Below the pieces are notes generated by a model that had not been told where the DNA came from, ran no database searches, and saw nothing but the letters and a program-made list of their open reading frames with translations. 64,000 nucleotides of DNA from Paenibacillus sp. D2_2 (lineage in GTDB: Bacteria; Bacillota; Bacilli; Paenibacillales; Paenibacillaceae): assembly GCF_031199965.1 (NCBI RefSeq), contig NZ_CP133605.1, positions 1,024,501-1,088,500 of the forward strand, in the 5' to 3' direction. Shown piece by piece: positions 38,335 through 49,300 of the stretch. The position numbers were made by a program, and so were the translations under genes. The number at the start of each line of letters is the position of its first letter. Position 1 is the first letter of the stretch.

Positions 38335-40596
38335 ATGAAGAGAAGAATTCCCCTGCTGTTTAATCTGGTGTTTTTTATTCCGACCATTATTTTAAGTATT
38401 ATGGTTTGGGTGGATTACACGGATCAACTTGATGCTAACTTGAATAGGGAGCTTACATCCGAACGAGAACTGTTCTTTCTGGACCGTGGCAATAAAGTTC
38501 TTGGGATCACGCATGATGATGATAGCGGACTGAAGGGTGAGCTTTACGATGTTAAAACAGAGAAGCTTATTAAGGAGATGCCCCTCTATTCTAATATACA
38601 TAGCCAGATCGTATCAGCATATCAAAATGGTCGCTTGATTCTGGTGACGAATAATGCTGAAGACCAGCTTGAGATGAATATGATCGATTCTGAAGGCGGC
38701 GTGCAAGAACTGGCTCAAGGAAACCTGGAGTTCTCTGGATTTGTAAATAATAATGTGTTCTCCTGGCGGGGGAAAGTGATAGCCATGGGGAAGAGGGGGA
38801 TAAAACTCCCTATATTGCAGAGGTCAATCAGGGGAGACTACAGAAGGTTGATCTGAAGGATGAGAACCTGCTACCATCTAGACCAACATATATGCGGCCG
38901 GTTCAGGGGAGCTTCGAGAGCAGTGCGGCTATGCCGATGTTCGAAGTAGATCTTCATGATGGCAGGACGGCATATGTGAGCGGGGTGCTGAACGATCAAG
39001 GGCTTCCACTAACATATGTCCAAAAGGATGAAGAGAACTCGTTCGATGCAGAACACCGTGCTGCTTACCAATTTGCAAAACAGTATAACTGGGACCAGAC
39101 TAGTCTGCTTAAAGTGGATTCCGAATATCCCGAGCAGGTCCGATATTATGATGCGGCAGCAAAGAAATGGGGCACTGTACTGCCAACTCCGATGCCAGTG
39201 TACCAGGCGAAGCTGTATCTGCTGAACGATGAGGAGACCCTGATTGCTGGCTCCAACACGAAGGATGAGGCAGAAGGGCACGTTCTTGGATATCTGTACA
39301 ATGAAAAGACGAAGCAATTTATGGATGTATCGGCGATCGTGTCAATACTTTCTTACGACAATCTGAGTGATTCGAAGCTGCATTTCTATAAGGATGCCGG
39401 AGACGACATATTGTATTACTCCAACGCGTCAGCTTCTACCGCATGGATGAATGTGCGTGAGGGAGCGTTCGGACTTCTCTACCAAGAGAAAGTCCAGCAA
39501 TGGCAGCATCATAGGGAAGAAAACCATAGATCCTTCCAAACCTTTCTGAATTACTTCAAGCAAGGAGACGGCCTAATTATCAACTGGGTAATCTGGATCA
39601 TCATTCCGCTCGTTCTGTTCGGTGCATTGGCCATTTTACCGCCGATATTGCGGGTGAAGCATAGACGAGGATTAGAACAGGGGATTACCCTCACAGGAAC
39701 GATCACGCAGATGTCCGAGACAGGAACGTATATCAACAACCAGCCACAGATTCGTTTCATTGTACGTTTCCAGGATGAAGGCCAGACGAAGGAAGTCGCG
39801 ATTAAGAAGGTCATTTCTCATATAGACCGTATACAAGTTGGGGGTCAGATTCTCATTAGTTATAACCGCAACAAGAACAAAGCTATAATTCTTAATACAG
39901 CGGATGTGGTGGAAGATGAGAAGCCGAATACCATTGAGAATGCAGTGCTGACTAAGATTGATTTTATTGGAAAAGCGCAGCGGGGAAGTGCACTGATGCT
40001 TCATTTTGAAGATGCTGGCAATGCATATTCTGTTCCTGTCACACAGGCGGCAGGGTTCGAATACCGAATAGGGGAGAGGGCATCGCTAATCCAGATTGGA
40101 GGGCTTACTCGTCTGCTCGAATATGGAAGTGTATCGACACGAGCCCGGAGTACGGCGGAGAGACTTACACTTCAGGGGGAGATTACACGAATTCAGCCGT
40201 GCGGGGTTACGATTCAAGATCGACAGTTAATGGTGCTTGAGGTGCTGATCAGTCATGGACAGGAGCGGATCCGCAAGGTGAACAGTGAGTTCGTACCTCG
40301 GGGCTTAATGTGCAGGCTGGCTCTATCATCCAAGTATCTGTGAGAAAGAGGAGCTTGATAGAGAAGTGCGTCTGCTTCAAGGAAGACATGGAGGCGGGAA
40401 GGTGACATCCGTAGAATTTACCGGTACGACCGGAGACCGCCCGTTAGCCCGTATTACTGTCCAGCGAGGAGACGACGAATATCTGATCGAACAGTCGATC
40501 GAACCCGTGTATGGGGTTGAAATTGGGGATGAGCTATGGATCGCCTATGATGAGCATAAGCGTGAAGCAGTTATTGTGAATTATGCTGTGAATTAA
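38335..40596 (+). CDS. Large membrane protein of unknown function with duplicated C-terminal beta domains (three frameshifts)
   Basis: About 754 residues when repaired. A membrane helix at residues 6-27 (LLFNLVFFIPTIILSIMVWV) and another near residue 425 (VIWIIIPLVLFGALAILPPIL) flank an extracellular region of repeated short strands (LFFLDRGNKVLGITHDDDS, MFEVDLHDGRTAYVSG), propeller-like. After the second helix come at least three copies of a small DUF3592-like beta domain beginning with G-x-I-T or similar (TLTGTITQMSETGTYINNQ; TLQGEITRIQPCGVTIQDR; VTSVEFTGTTGDRPLARITV). Breaks: a missing G at 38787-38790, a missing G at 40300-40303, and a missing A at 40344-40346. No family name can be given. 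It is followed within 32 nt by the SMI1/KNR4 gene, so probably an operon. Confidence 0.65.
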
Positions 40597-40628
40597 ATCC
40601 TGTGTATGAGACTGGGGAGGGGATGAAC

Positions 40629-41630
40629 ATGGATATTTCAAATGCTGTTCGCCTGTTGAAATGCCACGCTTTTGCGCATGATGATGTGGATTTGCCAAAA
40701 GCAGAAAATGGGTTCCTGGGCTGTCTCCGGCCGTTCCAGGGTGAGCTAAAGGAAGCAAATCTGCATGAAATGATGGTTGTTATTCGCGCGCTTGCCGCTA
40801 AGCTTGGGGAGCCTGCGCTAGATCGTGAGATTATATCTTGCTTGTGGACTATTTGTAAGCTTGGACGTGCCTGGGCGGTGGAACCAGAAGGGATGCTGCG
40901 TTCGAACGGTTTGATTACCGATGAGCAAGTAGAACGTATGGAGAATTGGCTTGATTTGATCTCCTATGCCGTTATGACTTTGCTAGATAACGGCGGCGAG
41001 GAAGAAGCATTTTGGGGCTATCACGAATATGTCTCAGAGCAGCTTGAACCGCTGATGGCAGAGCTTGATGATTTGCTTCAGGAGAAAGTAGTAGAGGCTG
41101 AAATCCAGGAGCTGCATGGCGAGTACAAGGAGCGGGTAGGAGCGGATGAAGAGAGACTGGCCGCGTTTGAGAGGAAATTCGATGTGCTACTGCCTGAGGA
41201 TTTCCGCAGCTTCTATCGCCGCAAGGACGGCAGTGGATATGCGTTTCACATTTTATATCCGGGGGATGCCGAAACGGAAGAGTGTGTTCCTTATTACTTA
41301 ATGTCCCTGGATGAAATGGAAAAGACCAAGGGCTATTTCTGCGAACGGGATGAGCTGTTGGCACAGTATTATTCCGAAGAAGAGATTCAGGAGCTAGCCC
41401 CGGAGATTAAGCCTTATTTGTTTTATAGAAAATGGTTTCCGTTTGCGACGATGGCTGGTGGCTCTCTATATTTAATGCTTGACCTTGATCCTTCCGACCA
41501 AGGCACATATGGGCAGATTATCAGTTATGTGCATGACCCGGATTTTGTCTATTATGTTGCCGGTTCCTTTACAGATTTGCTGCGCGAGTCGAACCGGAAT
41601 TTGAGTCTGATGGATGAAATCGAGTATTAA
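40629..41630 (+). CDS. SMI1/KNR4 (SUKH) family protein
   Basis: 333 residues, intact. The N-terminal 150 residues are helical (LHEMMVVIRALAAKLGEPALDREI, WLDLISYAVMTLLDNGG) and unassigned. The C-terminal half carries an SMI1/KNR4 domain: AFERKFDVLLPEDFRSFYRRKDGSG and a later LYLMLDLDPSDQGTYGQII. SUKH domains occur in immunity proteins against polymorphic toxins, but also in housekeeping contexts. No toxin gene is adjacent here. ATG 40629 has GGGAGGGG 6 nt upstream; the ATGs at 40602 and 40623 are poorly placed. It follows the large membrane protein gene closely. Confidence 0.7.
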   Translation: MDISNAVRLLKCHAFAHDDVDLPKAENGFLGCLRPFQGELKEANLHEMMVVIRALAAKLGEPALDREIISCLWTICKLGRAWAVEPEGMLRSNGLITDEQVERMENWLDLISYAVMTLLDNGGEEEAFWGYHEYVSEQLEPLMAELDDLLQEKVVEAEIQELHGEYKERVGADEERLAAFERKFDVLLPEDFRSFYRRKDGSGYAFHILYPGDAETEECVPYYLMSLDEMEKTKGYFCERDELLAQYYSEEEIQELAPEIKPYLFYRKWFPFATMAGGSLYLMLDLDPSDQGTYGQIISYVHDPDFVYYVAGSFTDLLRESNRNLSLMDEIEY

Positions 41631-41724
41631 GCCAGAGTGTAAGAAGCATCTGAATCGCTGGTGATTCATAGCTTGATGGAACTGGAACGTCTTATTTGCA
41701 GGAGATCGGAGGCGGCGGTTTATT

Positions 41725-42500
41725 ATGAAACAGATTATTGTGGACGAAATTTTGAAAATCGAGCAGGAGCACCAAGTCAAGGTTTTGTTTGCCGTGGAAT
41801 CGGGCAGCCGGGCTTGGGGATTTCCGTCGCAAGATAGTGACTATGATGTGCGGTTCGTCTATATTCATCGGCCAGAATGGTACTTGTCTATTGATGAGAA
41901 ACGGGATGTGATTGAGCTTCCGATTAATGAACTGCTAGATATCAATGGCTGGGACATCAGAAAAGCGTTGAAGCTATTCCGTAAATCGAATCCGGCTCTT
42001 ATGGAGTGGCTCGTGTCGGATATCCAGTACTATCAGGCCTATGGGTTCAAGAAGAGTTGCTTGCGCTAAGAGATCATGTCTTCTCTCCCCAAGCTTCGGT
42101 CTATCACTATCTACATATGGCGAAGGGGAATTTCCGGGAATATCTACAGGGCGAGCAGGTAAAGATCAAAAAATACTTCTACGTGCTTAGGCCGATTCTT
42201 GCTTGCCAATGGATTGAGAAATACAATACGAGTCCGCCGATTTTGTTTCAGGAGCTGGTTCGGGATCTGGTGACGGAGCCACAGCTGCGGGAAGCCATTG
42301 AGGATTTACTGAGCAGAAAACTAGCTGGAGAAGAACTAAATCTTGAGCAGCGGGTTGATGTTATCAACGAATTTGTTGAACGGGAGATTGAGCATATAAC
42401 CGAGTATGCCAAATCGGTACAAGCCGAACTTGAAGATCCAACAGAGCTTCTGGACGGGCTGTATCGGAAGTATTTGCAGAACGTATGGGATGTTGGATGA
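41725..42500 (+). CDS. RlaP-like nucleotidyltransferase (DNA polymerase beta superfamily, one frameshift)
   Basis: 258 residues when repaired. The nucleotidyltransferase active-site motif is textbook: LFAVESGSRAWGFPSQDSDYD, i.e. GS, nine to ten residues, DxD. The remainder is helical (FREYLQGEQVKIKKYFYVLRPIL, EREIEHITEYAKSVQAEL). One G is missing near 42051; repair gives AYGFKEELLALRDHVFSP. This is the RlaP (PF10127) type found in predicted RNA-repair or nucleotide-modification pathways, but no RNA ligase or kinase-phosphatase is adjacent. It lies 94 nt after the SMI1/KNR4 gene. The cellular substrate is unknown. Confidence 0.82.
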
Positions 42501-42591
42501 GCATCTATTTTCAAAGTTCAATGGGTCAAATGAGAGAATACCAAAAGACCGGTCATCGGCAGGTCTCGCTGAACGTTTGGCTTCACAGCTT

Positions 42592-43758
42592 CTATTCCAG
42601 ATACATAGATTGCAGCTTGGCTCTCTCTTGTGGAGATACTCCAAGACCTTTCTCAATGAATGCATCTATAGAACCGTAATTCTTCTCCATCATATCGAAT
42701 GCTGCTTGCAAATATTCCTTGCGTACATCCAGAAGAGCTTTAAAGGATTCCAACGCATCCTTATCTTGAATCACTTTACGCATTGCATCTACTGTCCGTT
42801 GATTCGCCTCTGCCCGATACACGTTACTTAATAAATAGTCCTGCATCACAGTCTCTTTGGAAACACCTAATGTTAGCAGAATAATAGCTGATCCCAGACC
42901 CGTTCTGTCCTTGCCTGCCGTACAATGCTGCACAAGCCCTATGTTAGCTGGATCATTCATTATCTCCAGTAATTTTACGTAAGCATCCGGTGCATCAACG
43001 AGATCCTTATTGGCTTGGACAAGCATTTCCCCAGGTTTTCCTAGAGAGCTGTAGTCACCTGATGCAATCAGTTTATTCAGGTCAGTGCCATTACTACCCT
43101 CTTGTTCCTTCACCGCAGGCAGGCGAACATACCGTGCCTTGGAAATATCAGGATCAGGCTTCGCTTCAACCTCACTATTGGTTCGGTAATCTACAATCGT
43201 GTGAAGTCCCAGTTGTTCGGCTTGTTTCTTCCCTGTAGCTGTTAATCCTTCCAACTCTCCAGAACGGAATAATTTGCCCCATTTCACGTGACGTCCATCC
43301 GAGGTTACATATCCGCCCAGGTCGCGGAAGTTAATTACCCCTTCGAGTCTGACCTCACGTTCAGCAACTGTGATCACAGCACCATTGCCACCTTTAACGG
43401 CAAAATAAACCCGCTGGCCGGGTGCTGGATCTGATGTAACATATCCGTTAAATTGTGTATAAGTATGGGCAAGTACCTTTCCATTCTTCAGAATGTCATC
43501 TGGCGATGTGCTCCAATATACTTTTGCCGCGCCAAGATCGCGATCGGTTTTCCAACGAATAATATATTTTCTATCCTTCGTATACTCTACCGAAGCCTGA
43601 GTAAATTTACCCTGGGTTTGTGTAGTAGAAGTATGAATAGACTTTTGAACTGTCGCCTTATTTGGACTAGACTTAGCCTGTACTTCCTGAAGCACAGCAC
43701 CTGAAGTTATCACAAGAGCGAGCATAGTTAACGTACAAATACGAGTCGATACTTTCAT
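42592..43758 (-). CDS. Secreted tyrosine/serine protein phosphatase (Y_phosphatase3 type)
   Basis: 388 residues, intact. Signal peptide residues 1-29 (ALVITSGAVLQEVQA). Residues 50-135 form an FnIII-like beta module (YIIRWKTDRDLGAAKVYWSTS). The catalytic domain from about residue 138 starts with the family motif GVINFRDLGGY. The CX5R signature HCTAGKDRTGLG near residue 275 supplies the nucleophile Cys and Arg, and the general-acid loop precedes it. Related to LipA/TpbA-like and Listeria LipA phosphatases that act on phosphotyrosine or phosphoinositides. It is exported, so its target is outside the cell or in the envelope. The ATG at 43758 follows AGAGGGA. It is monocistronic and convergent with the RlaP gene. 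Confidence 0.88.
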   Translation of the reverse strand: MKVSTRICTLTMLALVITSGAVLQEVQAKSSPNKATVQKSIHTSTTQTQGKFTQASVEYTKDRKYIIRWKTDRDLGAAKVYWSTSPDDILKNGKVLAHTYTQFNGYVTSDPAPGQRVYFAVKGGNGAVITVAEREVRLEGVINFRDLGGYVTSDGRHVKWGKLFRSGELEGLTATGKKQAEQLGLHTIVDYRTNSEVEAKPDPDISKARYVRLPAVKEQEGSNGTDLNKLIASGDYSSLGKPGEMLVQANKDLVDAPDAYVKLLEIMNDPANIGLVQHCTAGKDRTGLGSAIILLTLGVSKETVMQDYLLSNVYRAEANQRTVDAMRKVIQDKDALESFKALLDVRKEYLQAAFDMMEKNYGSIDAFIEKGLGVSPQERAKLQSMYLE

Positions 43759-44054
43759 CAAATAAGTCCCTCTATTCTGTTGAATTCTAGTACTTTATTA
43801 TTTCCCTTCAGTATTTGAAGAGTATTAAAGTATGTTAGAGGAACGTAAGGAATACACGAACGACTTAATTTTGCCTCGTTTAATTAGAAGTTCAACCTTA
43901 GTATTGATATTTGAATTTCACGAACACTTGTTCTATATTTAGGATGAATCGAGCGTATCCGGAAATCAAAATTGGATGAGTCGATTGGTGTTCATTTATC
44001 TGACTCAATGTGCTTTGCATCGATTTCAAAACTATTAATTTGGAGGAATTTGTT
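43759..44054. other. Intergenic, AT-rich divergent promoter region
   Basis: 296 nt between the divergent phosphatase and DinB-like genes. No conserved RNA, repeat or operator was recognised. Confidence 0.4.
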
Positions 44055-44519
44055 ATGGCAACGATTACTGATGTTTCTAAGGACTTAGAAAGATTGACAG
44101 TTTTTATTTCTAACTTGACCCCTTACTCTGATGATGTTCTTAGCAAACAAATAGTCGGTAATTGGTCGATTCAGGACATTATCAGTCATATTATGGGTTG
44201 GGACAAAAACTTTATTAAGACACTTGATCAGATTATTAACAATGATGAAGTAAAGCTTGAAGAACATCACGATGTACAGGCATTTAACGAAGGATCCGTT
44301 ATTTTCGGTAGAAAAATGAAACCACATGATTTGCTAAAAGAAGCAATTACCCAACGTGAACAATTGATATTAAAACTCAATATGGTTTCTGAATCAGCAT
44401 TTATCAGACAATTTCATAATAGTACGTATACGTTGGAAACTTTTTTACAAGAAATGTTTATTGGTCATGACAAGCATCATGAAGAACAAATAATGAAATA
44501 CCTTCAAACGGTTAAATAA
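44055..44519 (+). CDS. DinB/ClbS-like four-helix protein
   Basis: 154 residues, intact. A helical-bundle protein of the DinB/DfsB superfamily. The motif NWSIQDIISHIMGWDKNFI carries the first His of the putative metal triad, and the C-terminal GHDKHHEEQIMKYL supplies the second and third. Members bind divalent metals and include thiol-dependent (bacillithiol/mycothiol) transferases and the colibactin resistance protein ClbS. A bacillithiol pathway gene elsewhere in this window makes thiol transfer conceivable, but this is inference. The ATG at 44055 follows TGGAGGAAT; an in-frame ATG at 44010 has none. Confidence 0.75.
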   Translation: MATITDVSKDLERLTVFISNLTPYSDDVLSKQIVGNWSIQDIISHIMGWDKNFIKTLDQIINNDEVKLEEHHDVQAFNEGSVIFGRKMKPHDLLKEAITQREQLILKLNMVSESAFIRQFHNSTYTLETFLQEMFIGHDKHHEEQIMKYLQTVK

Positions 44520-44593
44520 CATAAGGTGTAGAATTTATGTTCGTCCTAATTTCGCTGTCTCTACATATATATGTGTGGAGGAGAGTGAGGCGA

Positions 44594-44940
44594 ATGGATA
44601 AAGTAGTGAAGCAATACTACCAGCTCAAACAGCAGCAGAAGGAGATCGAGCAGCAATTAGCTGGATTGCGGGGGAGATTATCAACCACTGCAATGAGCAG
44701 GGCGCAACTTCACTGGAGATCGGGAACTATAAAGTGAAGCTGGTGCAGCAAGAACGCAAAGAGTTCGATGATCTGAGGCTGTATGAGGCGCTGCCGGATC
44801 CGGAAGTGTGGCGTATGCTATCTAAGGCAGATCCGTCTAAAGTAACAAGCTTAATCAAGCTGAAGGTTATTTCCGAGGAGAGCATAAGAGATACTTTTTC
44901 ACTGAAAAATATAACGTTGCTACAAGTAGACAAGAAATAA
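44594..44940 (+). CDS. Small conserved-looking protein with N-terminal coiled coil (one frameshift)
   Basis: 115 residues when repaired. A Gln/Glu/Lys-rich coiled coil (YYQLKQQQKEIEQQLAGLRG) leads into a compact domain (YKVKLVQQERKEFDDLRLYEA, PDPEVWRMLSKADPSKV, LIKLKVISEESI). A missing G in the run 44670-44674 breaks it; repair gives LRGEIINHCNEQGATSLEIGNY. There is no known family. The pattern of a short coiled coil plus small beta region resembles phage-derived accessory proteins, but no phage genes adjoin. It has its own terminator. Confidence 0.6.
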
Positions 44941-44943
44941 TGG

Positions 44944-44989
44944 AAGTCCAAGCGAGGGGCGCTTGCCCCTAATAGCTTGGACTTTTTTT
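44944..44989 (+). terminator. Rho-independent terminator
   Basis: AAGTCCAAGC / GCTTGGACTT enclosing AGGGGC / GCCCCT, followed by seven T residues. Confidence 0.92.
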
Positions 44990-45213
44990 ACATATATAAT
45001 ATTAGAGTCATGGGAACTTAGTAATGAAATGATAGAGTACATCTTTAAGTTTGATAGGTTTCTTGATCTATGATGAGTGTTCGATTCCGACATAACACTC
45101 TCATGTTAATGTCGAAAATAGGATGAAAGTAGCAAAAAATGTCTTGGGAAATAGAAGGGTTCATGGTATATTTTTGTATGTTGATTTACAATATTATCAA
45201 ATGGAGGAGAATT

Positions 45214-46110
45214 ATGAGGATTAAAAAGAAGGTTTTCGTCGCATCATTGGTCGCATGTGGCTTGTTATCTTCAGCTATCACAGTAGGAGCGGCAACGGGG
45301 ATTCAGAAGATTCAGGCTGCTCTGAACCATAATATTACGTTTGAATTGGATGGGTCCTCCTGGACACCACGTGATCCAGATGGCAAGAAGCTGTCGGCTC
45401 TCGTCTATGATGGCTCTACATATGTTCCTCTGCGTGCCGTTTCCGAAGCGCTTGGCGCTGAAGTGAACTGGAATGGAAGTGCTCAGAAGATCACTATTAA
45501 TAGCAATGGTGGAAATGAGGGCATTCCATATAAAGATGGACAGAATAATGGAAGCAGTAGCTCGAATAATACTAGCAGCAATACCGGATCTGCTAACCCG
45601 GGTTCCAGCAGCAGTTCCAGCTCGAGCAGTTCCTCTTCTAGCAGCATGGGATCTGGCGTATTTACATATAAGAAAGATTTTAATGTGAATACAGCGAAGG
45701 ATGAACTGGCAAAGGAATCTATTAAGGTCATTAAATTATATGCAGATGCTTTAAAAACAGGAAACATGAGTGAATTGAACGCTTATGTTGACGCGCATGT
45801 AACTGAGAAGGATTATACAAAGAGCAACGCTCCAGGGAAACAATTTTCAAAGGATCTCTTAAAACAAAAGGTTGATGGAAGTCGTGATGCTAATGACAAG
45901 TCAACACTTAGTGATTATAGCAGTGCTTTAAAGAACCTAACTGTGTCTAATATCCAGGACCCAGAAACTGATAAGTCGGATACTTCAGCAAGCTTTACCT
46001 ATTCCTTCAACCCGGAAGGATTTAATTATACTGGACTAATCAAGGTTTCTTTCAAATTTGTTACCTTGTCAGATGGAACTTATATTCTCAGCGGTTTCAG
46101 TATTAATTAA
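45214..46110 (+). CDS. Secreted stalk-domain protein with poly-serine linker
   Basis: 298 residues, intact. The signal peptide (residues 1-27, ends VGAATG) is followed by a copper amine oxidase N-domain-like stalk domain (ITFELDGSSW, LVYDGSTYVPLRAVSEALGAEVNWN). Then comes a low-complexity linker of Gly, Asn and about 25 serines (45541-45650), and a C-terminal domain of about 150 residues (KDELAKESIKVIKLYADALKTG, FTYSFNPEGFNYTGLIKV) resembling an NTF2/cystatin-like fold. It is probably cell-surface or secreted; the function is unknown. The ATG at 45214 follows ATGGAGGAG. Monocistronic, with a terminator. Confidence 0.8.
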   Translation: MRIKKKVFVASLVACGLLSSAITVGAATGIQKIQAALNHNITFELDGSSWTPRDPDGKKLSALVYDGSTYVPLRAVSEALGAEVNWNGSAQKITINSNGGNEGIPYKDGQNNGSSSSNNTSSNTGSANPGSSSSSSSSSSSSSSMGSGVFTYKKDFNVNTAKDELAKESIKVIKLYADALKTGNMSELNAYVDAHVTEKDYTKSNAPGKQFSKDLLKQKVDGSRDANDKSTLSDYSSALKNLTVSNIQDPETDKSDTSASFTYSFNPEGFNYTGLIKVSFKFVTLSDGTYILSGFSIN

Positions 46111-46132
46111 TAATTGACATCATTATCAATAA

Positions 46133-46180
46133 CCCAAGTAAGTTAGGGATCAAATCTCCTATCTTACTTGGGCTTTTTTT
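46133..46180 (+). terminator. Terminator of the stalk-domain gene
   Basis: CCCAAGTAAG / CTTACTTGGG with internal TTAGGGA/CTCCTAT pairing, then eight T residues. The remainder of the gap to 46393 is AT-rich promoter sequence. Confidence 0.9.
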
Positions 46181-46393
46181 GTCTGAATATGTCTAGTAAA
46201 ATCTCGATTTGCAAATTTAGACAAGGATCAAGCTCATTTAATAGCTAGATAAGCAGAGTGCAGTCGGATTTTAGTATATTATCCCGATAAATTTAGTTGT
46301 AATAAAAAGAGGGGAATTGTAGGAAATATAGAAGTTACTATAAAATACAACTTTGTTAGCGCATACAAAACTTTTTGAGGGAGATGAGAGCGC

Positions 46394-49300
46394 TTGAAGA
46401 GGAGAATTATTGGTAGTTTACTGAGCTTCTTATTAGCCTTCACGCTAATATTGCCAGCAGTGGGAGCGCAGGAAGGCAATTCGCCAGATACGGGCGGAGT
46501 CCAGAAGATCATTTCGAAGTTAGATCCGTCGGCTATATCGCTTGATATGAGCAAATTGGATCAGAACGTAACGCTGGAGAAGCCGTCTAAGACGGGTGCA
46601 CTGAAATCAGCGAACCGGCAGGCCAATGGACTGCAAATTGAAAAGATAGACACCCTCGACAAGGCAGCGATTCAACCACACAACTATGTTCCCCTCTCAG
46701 ACAGTACAGAGCTTGTTTCCGTCATCGTAGAATTACAATCCGAGCCAGTGAAAGTTTTTGAAGCCAGTCAAAAAAACTTGAAGATTGGCACGTCTGTTAT
46801 TTCACATCAATTGCAAGTGAAGACAGAGCAGCAAAACTTCAGAAAATCAGCGAAAAGTAAACTGCACGTTGATATTAATCGTGAGTACTCCAATGTATTC
46901 AATGGATTCTCGCTGAAAATTGCTGCGGATCAAGTGGAAGATTTGCTGAACATCCCTGGTGTAAAAGCAATCTATCCGAACAATACCGTATATGCTACGG
47001 AGGATTCAGGAGGAAGTGCAGCTGCTTCTGCTCCGGTAGGAAGCGTCCCGTTTATTGGAAGCGAAGCCTTCTGGAATGATGGCATCAAAGGTCAGGGAAT
47101 CAAGGTAGGGGTTATTGACACCGGTATTGCCTACGATCATCCTGATCTTAAAGGCACAGTAGATCCAGATAATATTGGATTTGATTTCGTTAATAATGAT
47201 AACGATCCGTATGAAACGACGCACGATGAATATGTAAAAGCACATGCCAATGATCCTACTATACCTGAAACCGATCCAAAACGGGCAAGCCGTATTGGAC
47301 TTCACATGGATCCCATGTTTCTGGAATTATTGCAGGTCGTGGTGTGGGAACAGATGACCAACCAGGTATTATGGGTGTAGCTCCGGGAGCTGAAATTCAT
47401 GCATATAAGGTACTGGGACCTTACGGCAGTGGTTCAACAGAGGATGTTATTGCAGGGATTGAGAGAGCGGTAGCTGAAAAGATGGATGTAATTAACATGT
47501 CGCTTGGCTCAGAGAGTAACAACGAGCGATCGGCAGATTCCGTAGCCGTCAACAACGCGATGGTTGCAGGAACAATTACTGTTGTATCTAACGGTAACAG
47601 CGGTCCAGCTGAAGCTACAGTAACCGACCCGGGTACGGCAGAACTGGCCATTTCCGTTGGAGCATCGAAACCGCCGCTAGTGACCCCGATTATGACGATC
47701 CTCGGAGAGAGCGACGAGTATAAGCTAGATTCCTTCGATAAATCGAAGGATATTGAAACTTTAACAAATAATTATCAACTGGTCTTTGTCGGGTTAGGAG
47801 CAGAAGGAGATTATACTGGAAAAGACTTAACAGGAAAAATAGCTTTTATTAAACGCGGTAGTTTTAGTTTTGAAGAAAAAGCAGTAAATGCAATTAAAGC
47901 AGGTGCTGCAGGTGCAATTGTTTATAACAATTCGCCAGAGGCGCTGGAGAGCGTAACATTAGGAAACTCTAATATCACAATTCCAGTTTATACTCTCTCA
48001 GGCACATATGGTGAAAAAATTAAGTCCAAGCTTGATGAAGATCCTAGTTTGCAGGTGAATTTCAAGATTGGGTTTGAACAGGATACTGTCGCAGGCTTTA
48101 GCTCACGTGGTCCTTCCAGACCATCTTATGCCGTGAAACCGGATATTTCTGCACCGGGCATTGGTATTCGCTCCAGTGTTACCGATTATGAAGGCTGGTA
48201 TGAGGCTGAGAATGGAACTAGTATGGCAGCTCCGCATATCGCTGGATCGGCAGCGTTGCTGAGAGCGAAGTACCCTGATTTGTCCGTTTATGACATTAAA
48301 TCGTTGCTTATGAATAACACCGTGAAGATGATCGACCGTGACGGCAACTGGTATACCCATATGGATCAAGGCGCGGGCCGGGTTGCTTTGAATCAAGTGC
48401 TGGAAGCAAAGGCTGTAGCCGAAGTTGAAGCCAAGACAAATGCTGTTAATGGGAGTGCAGAAACGACTCACTATACAGGCAGCCTTTCCTACGGATATAT
48501 CGATTATGGAGAGAGCGCAGATCGTACGGTAATTGTTAAGGATATTGTAGGCGTCGACTCGTCTTATACGATCAACACGAAGTGGTATGGCAGTTCACCA
48601 GTTACATTAACGGTATCGAAGGATACAGTTAATGTATCCGCAGGTGGGGAGGAGTCCTTTACGGTTACAGCTACTGCTCCGGCTTCAGCTGATGACAAAC
48701 GTTACGAAGGTGAACTGATCTTGGAAGAAGCAGACGGTCATGTCATTCAACTGCCGATCGCGGTATATGTTGGTGAAGCTCCCAAATCGATGTAGTAACT
48801 GATTTGGAGTTGGATCCAGATGTATTCTCGCCAAATGGAGATGGAATTTACGATACGAGCGATATTAAATTTGCTATTAATGAGTACACTGAATATTTTT
48901 CGTTAGATGTATTTTCGTTACAGGGTAAATGGCAGGGACGATCCTTGAAGAAGATCAAGGTGTTGACCCAGGTAATTATATAGTCCGAGGCTGGAATGGA
49001 TTAGTAGTCTCACCATCTGGCAAGACAATCAAACTACCAGATAACGGATATTTATTAGTGCCATTTGCAGGTAGCTTAGTGGATGACCCCGAACCCGTAG
49101 AATCCCAAATTATTCCTTTCGTTATTGATACAAAAGCTCCAGTATCTAAATTGAACAACCCAGCAATTGTTGTTAGCAAAAATGTAGGAACGATCTCTGG
49201 ACGAGTTACTAGCAGTCTGTTAATGGATTTAAAGGGGTTGTTTAATAGCCCATTAAGCGATTTGATTGGTGTTGCTGCGGTTTATTTAGATAGTAACGGT

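Noticed and set aside
45541..45650. Serine-codon microsatellite as a phase-variation tract
   Set aside because: The Ser codons are mixed (AGC, TCC, AGT, TCG, TCT), not a pure simple repeat, so it reads as an ordinary flexible linker.
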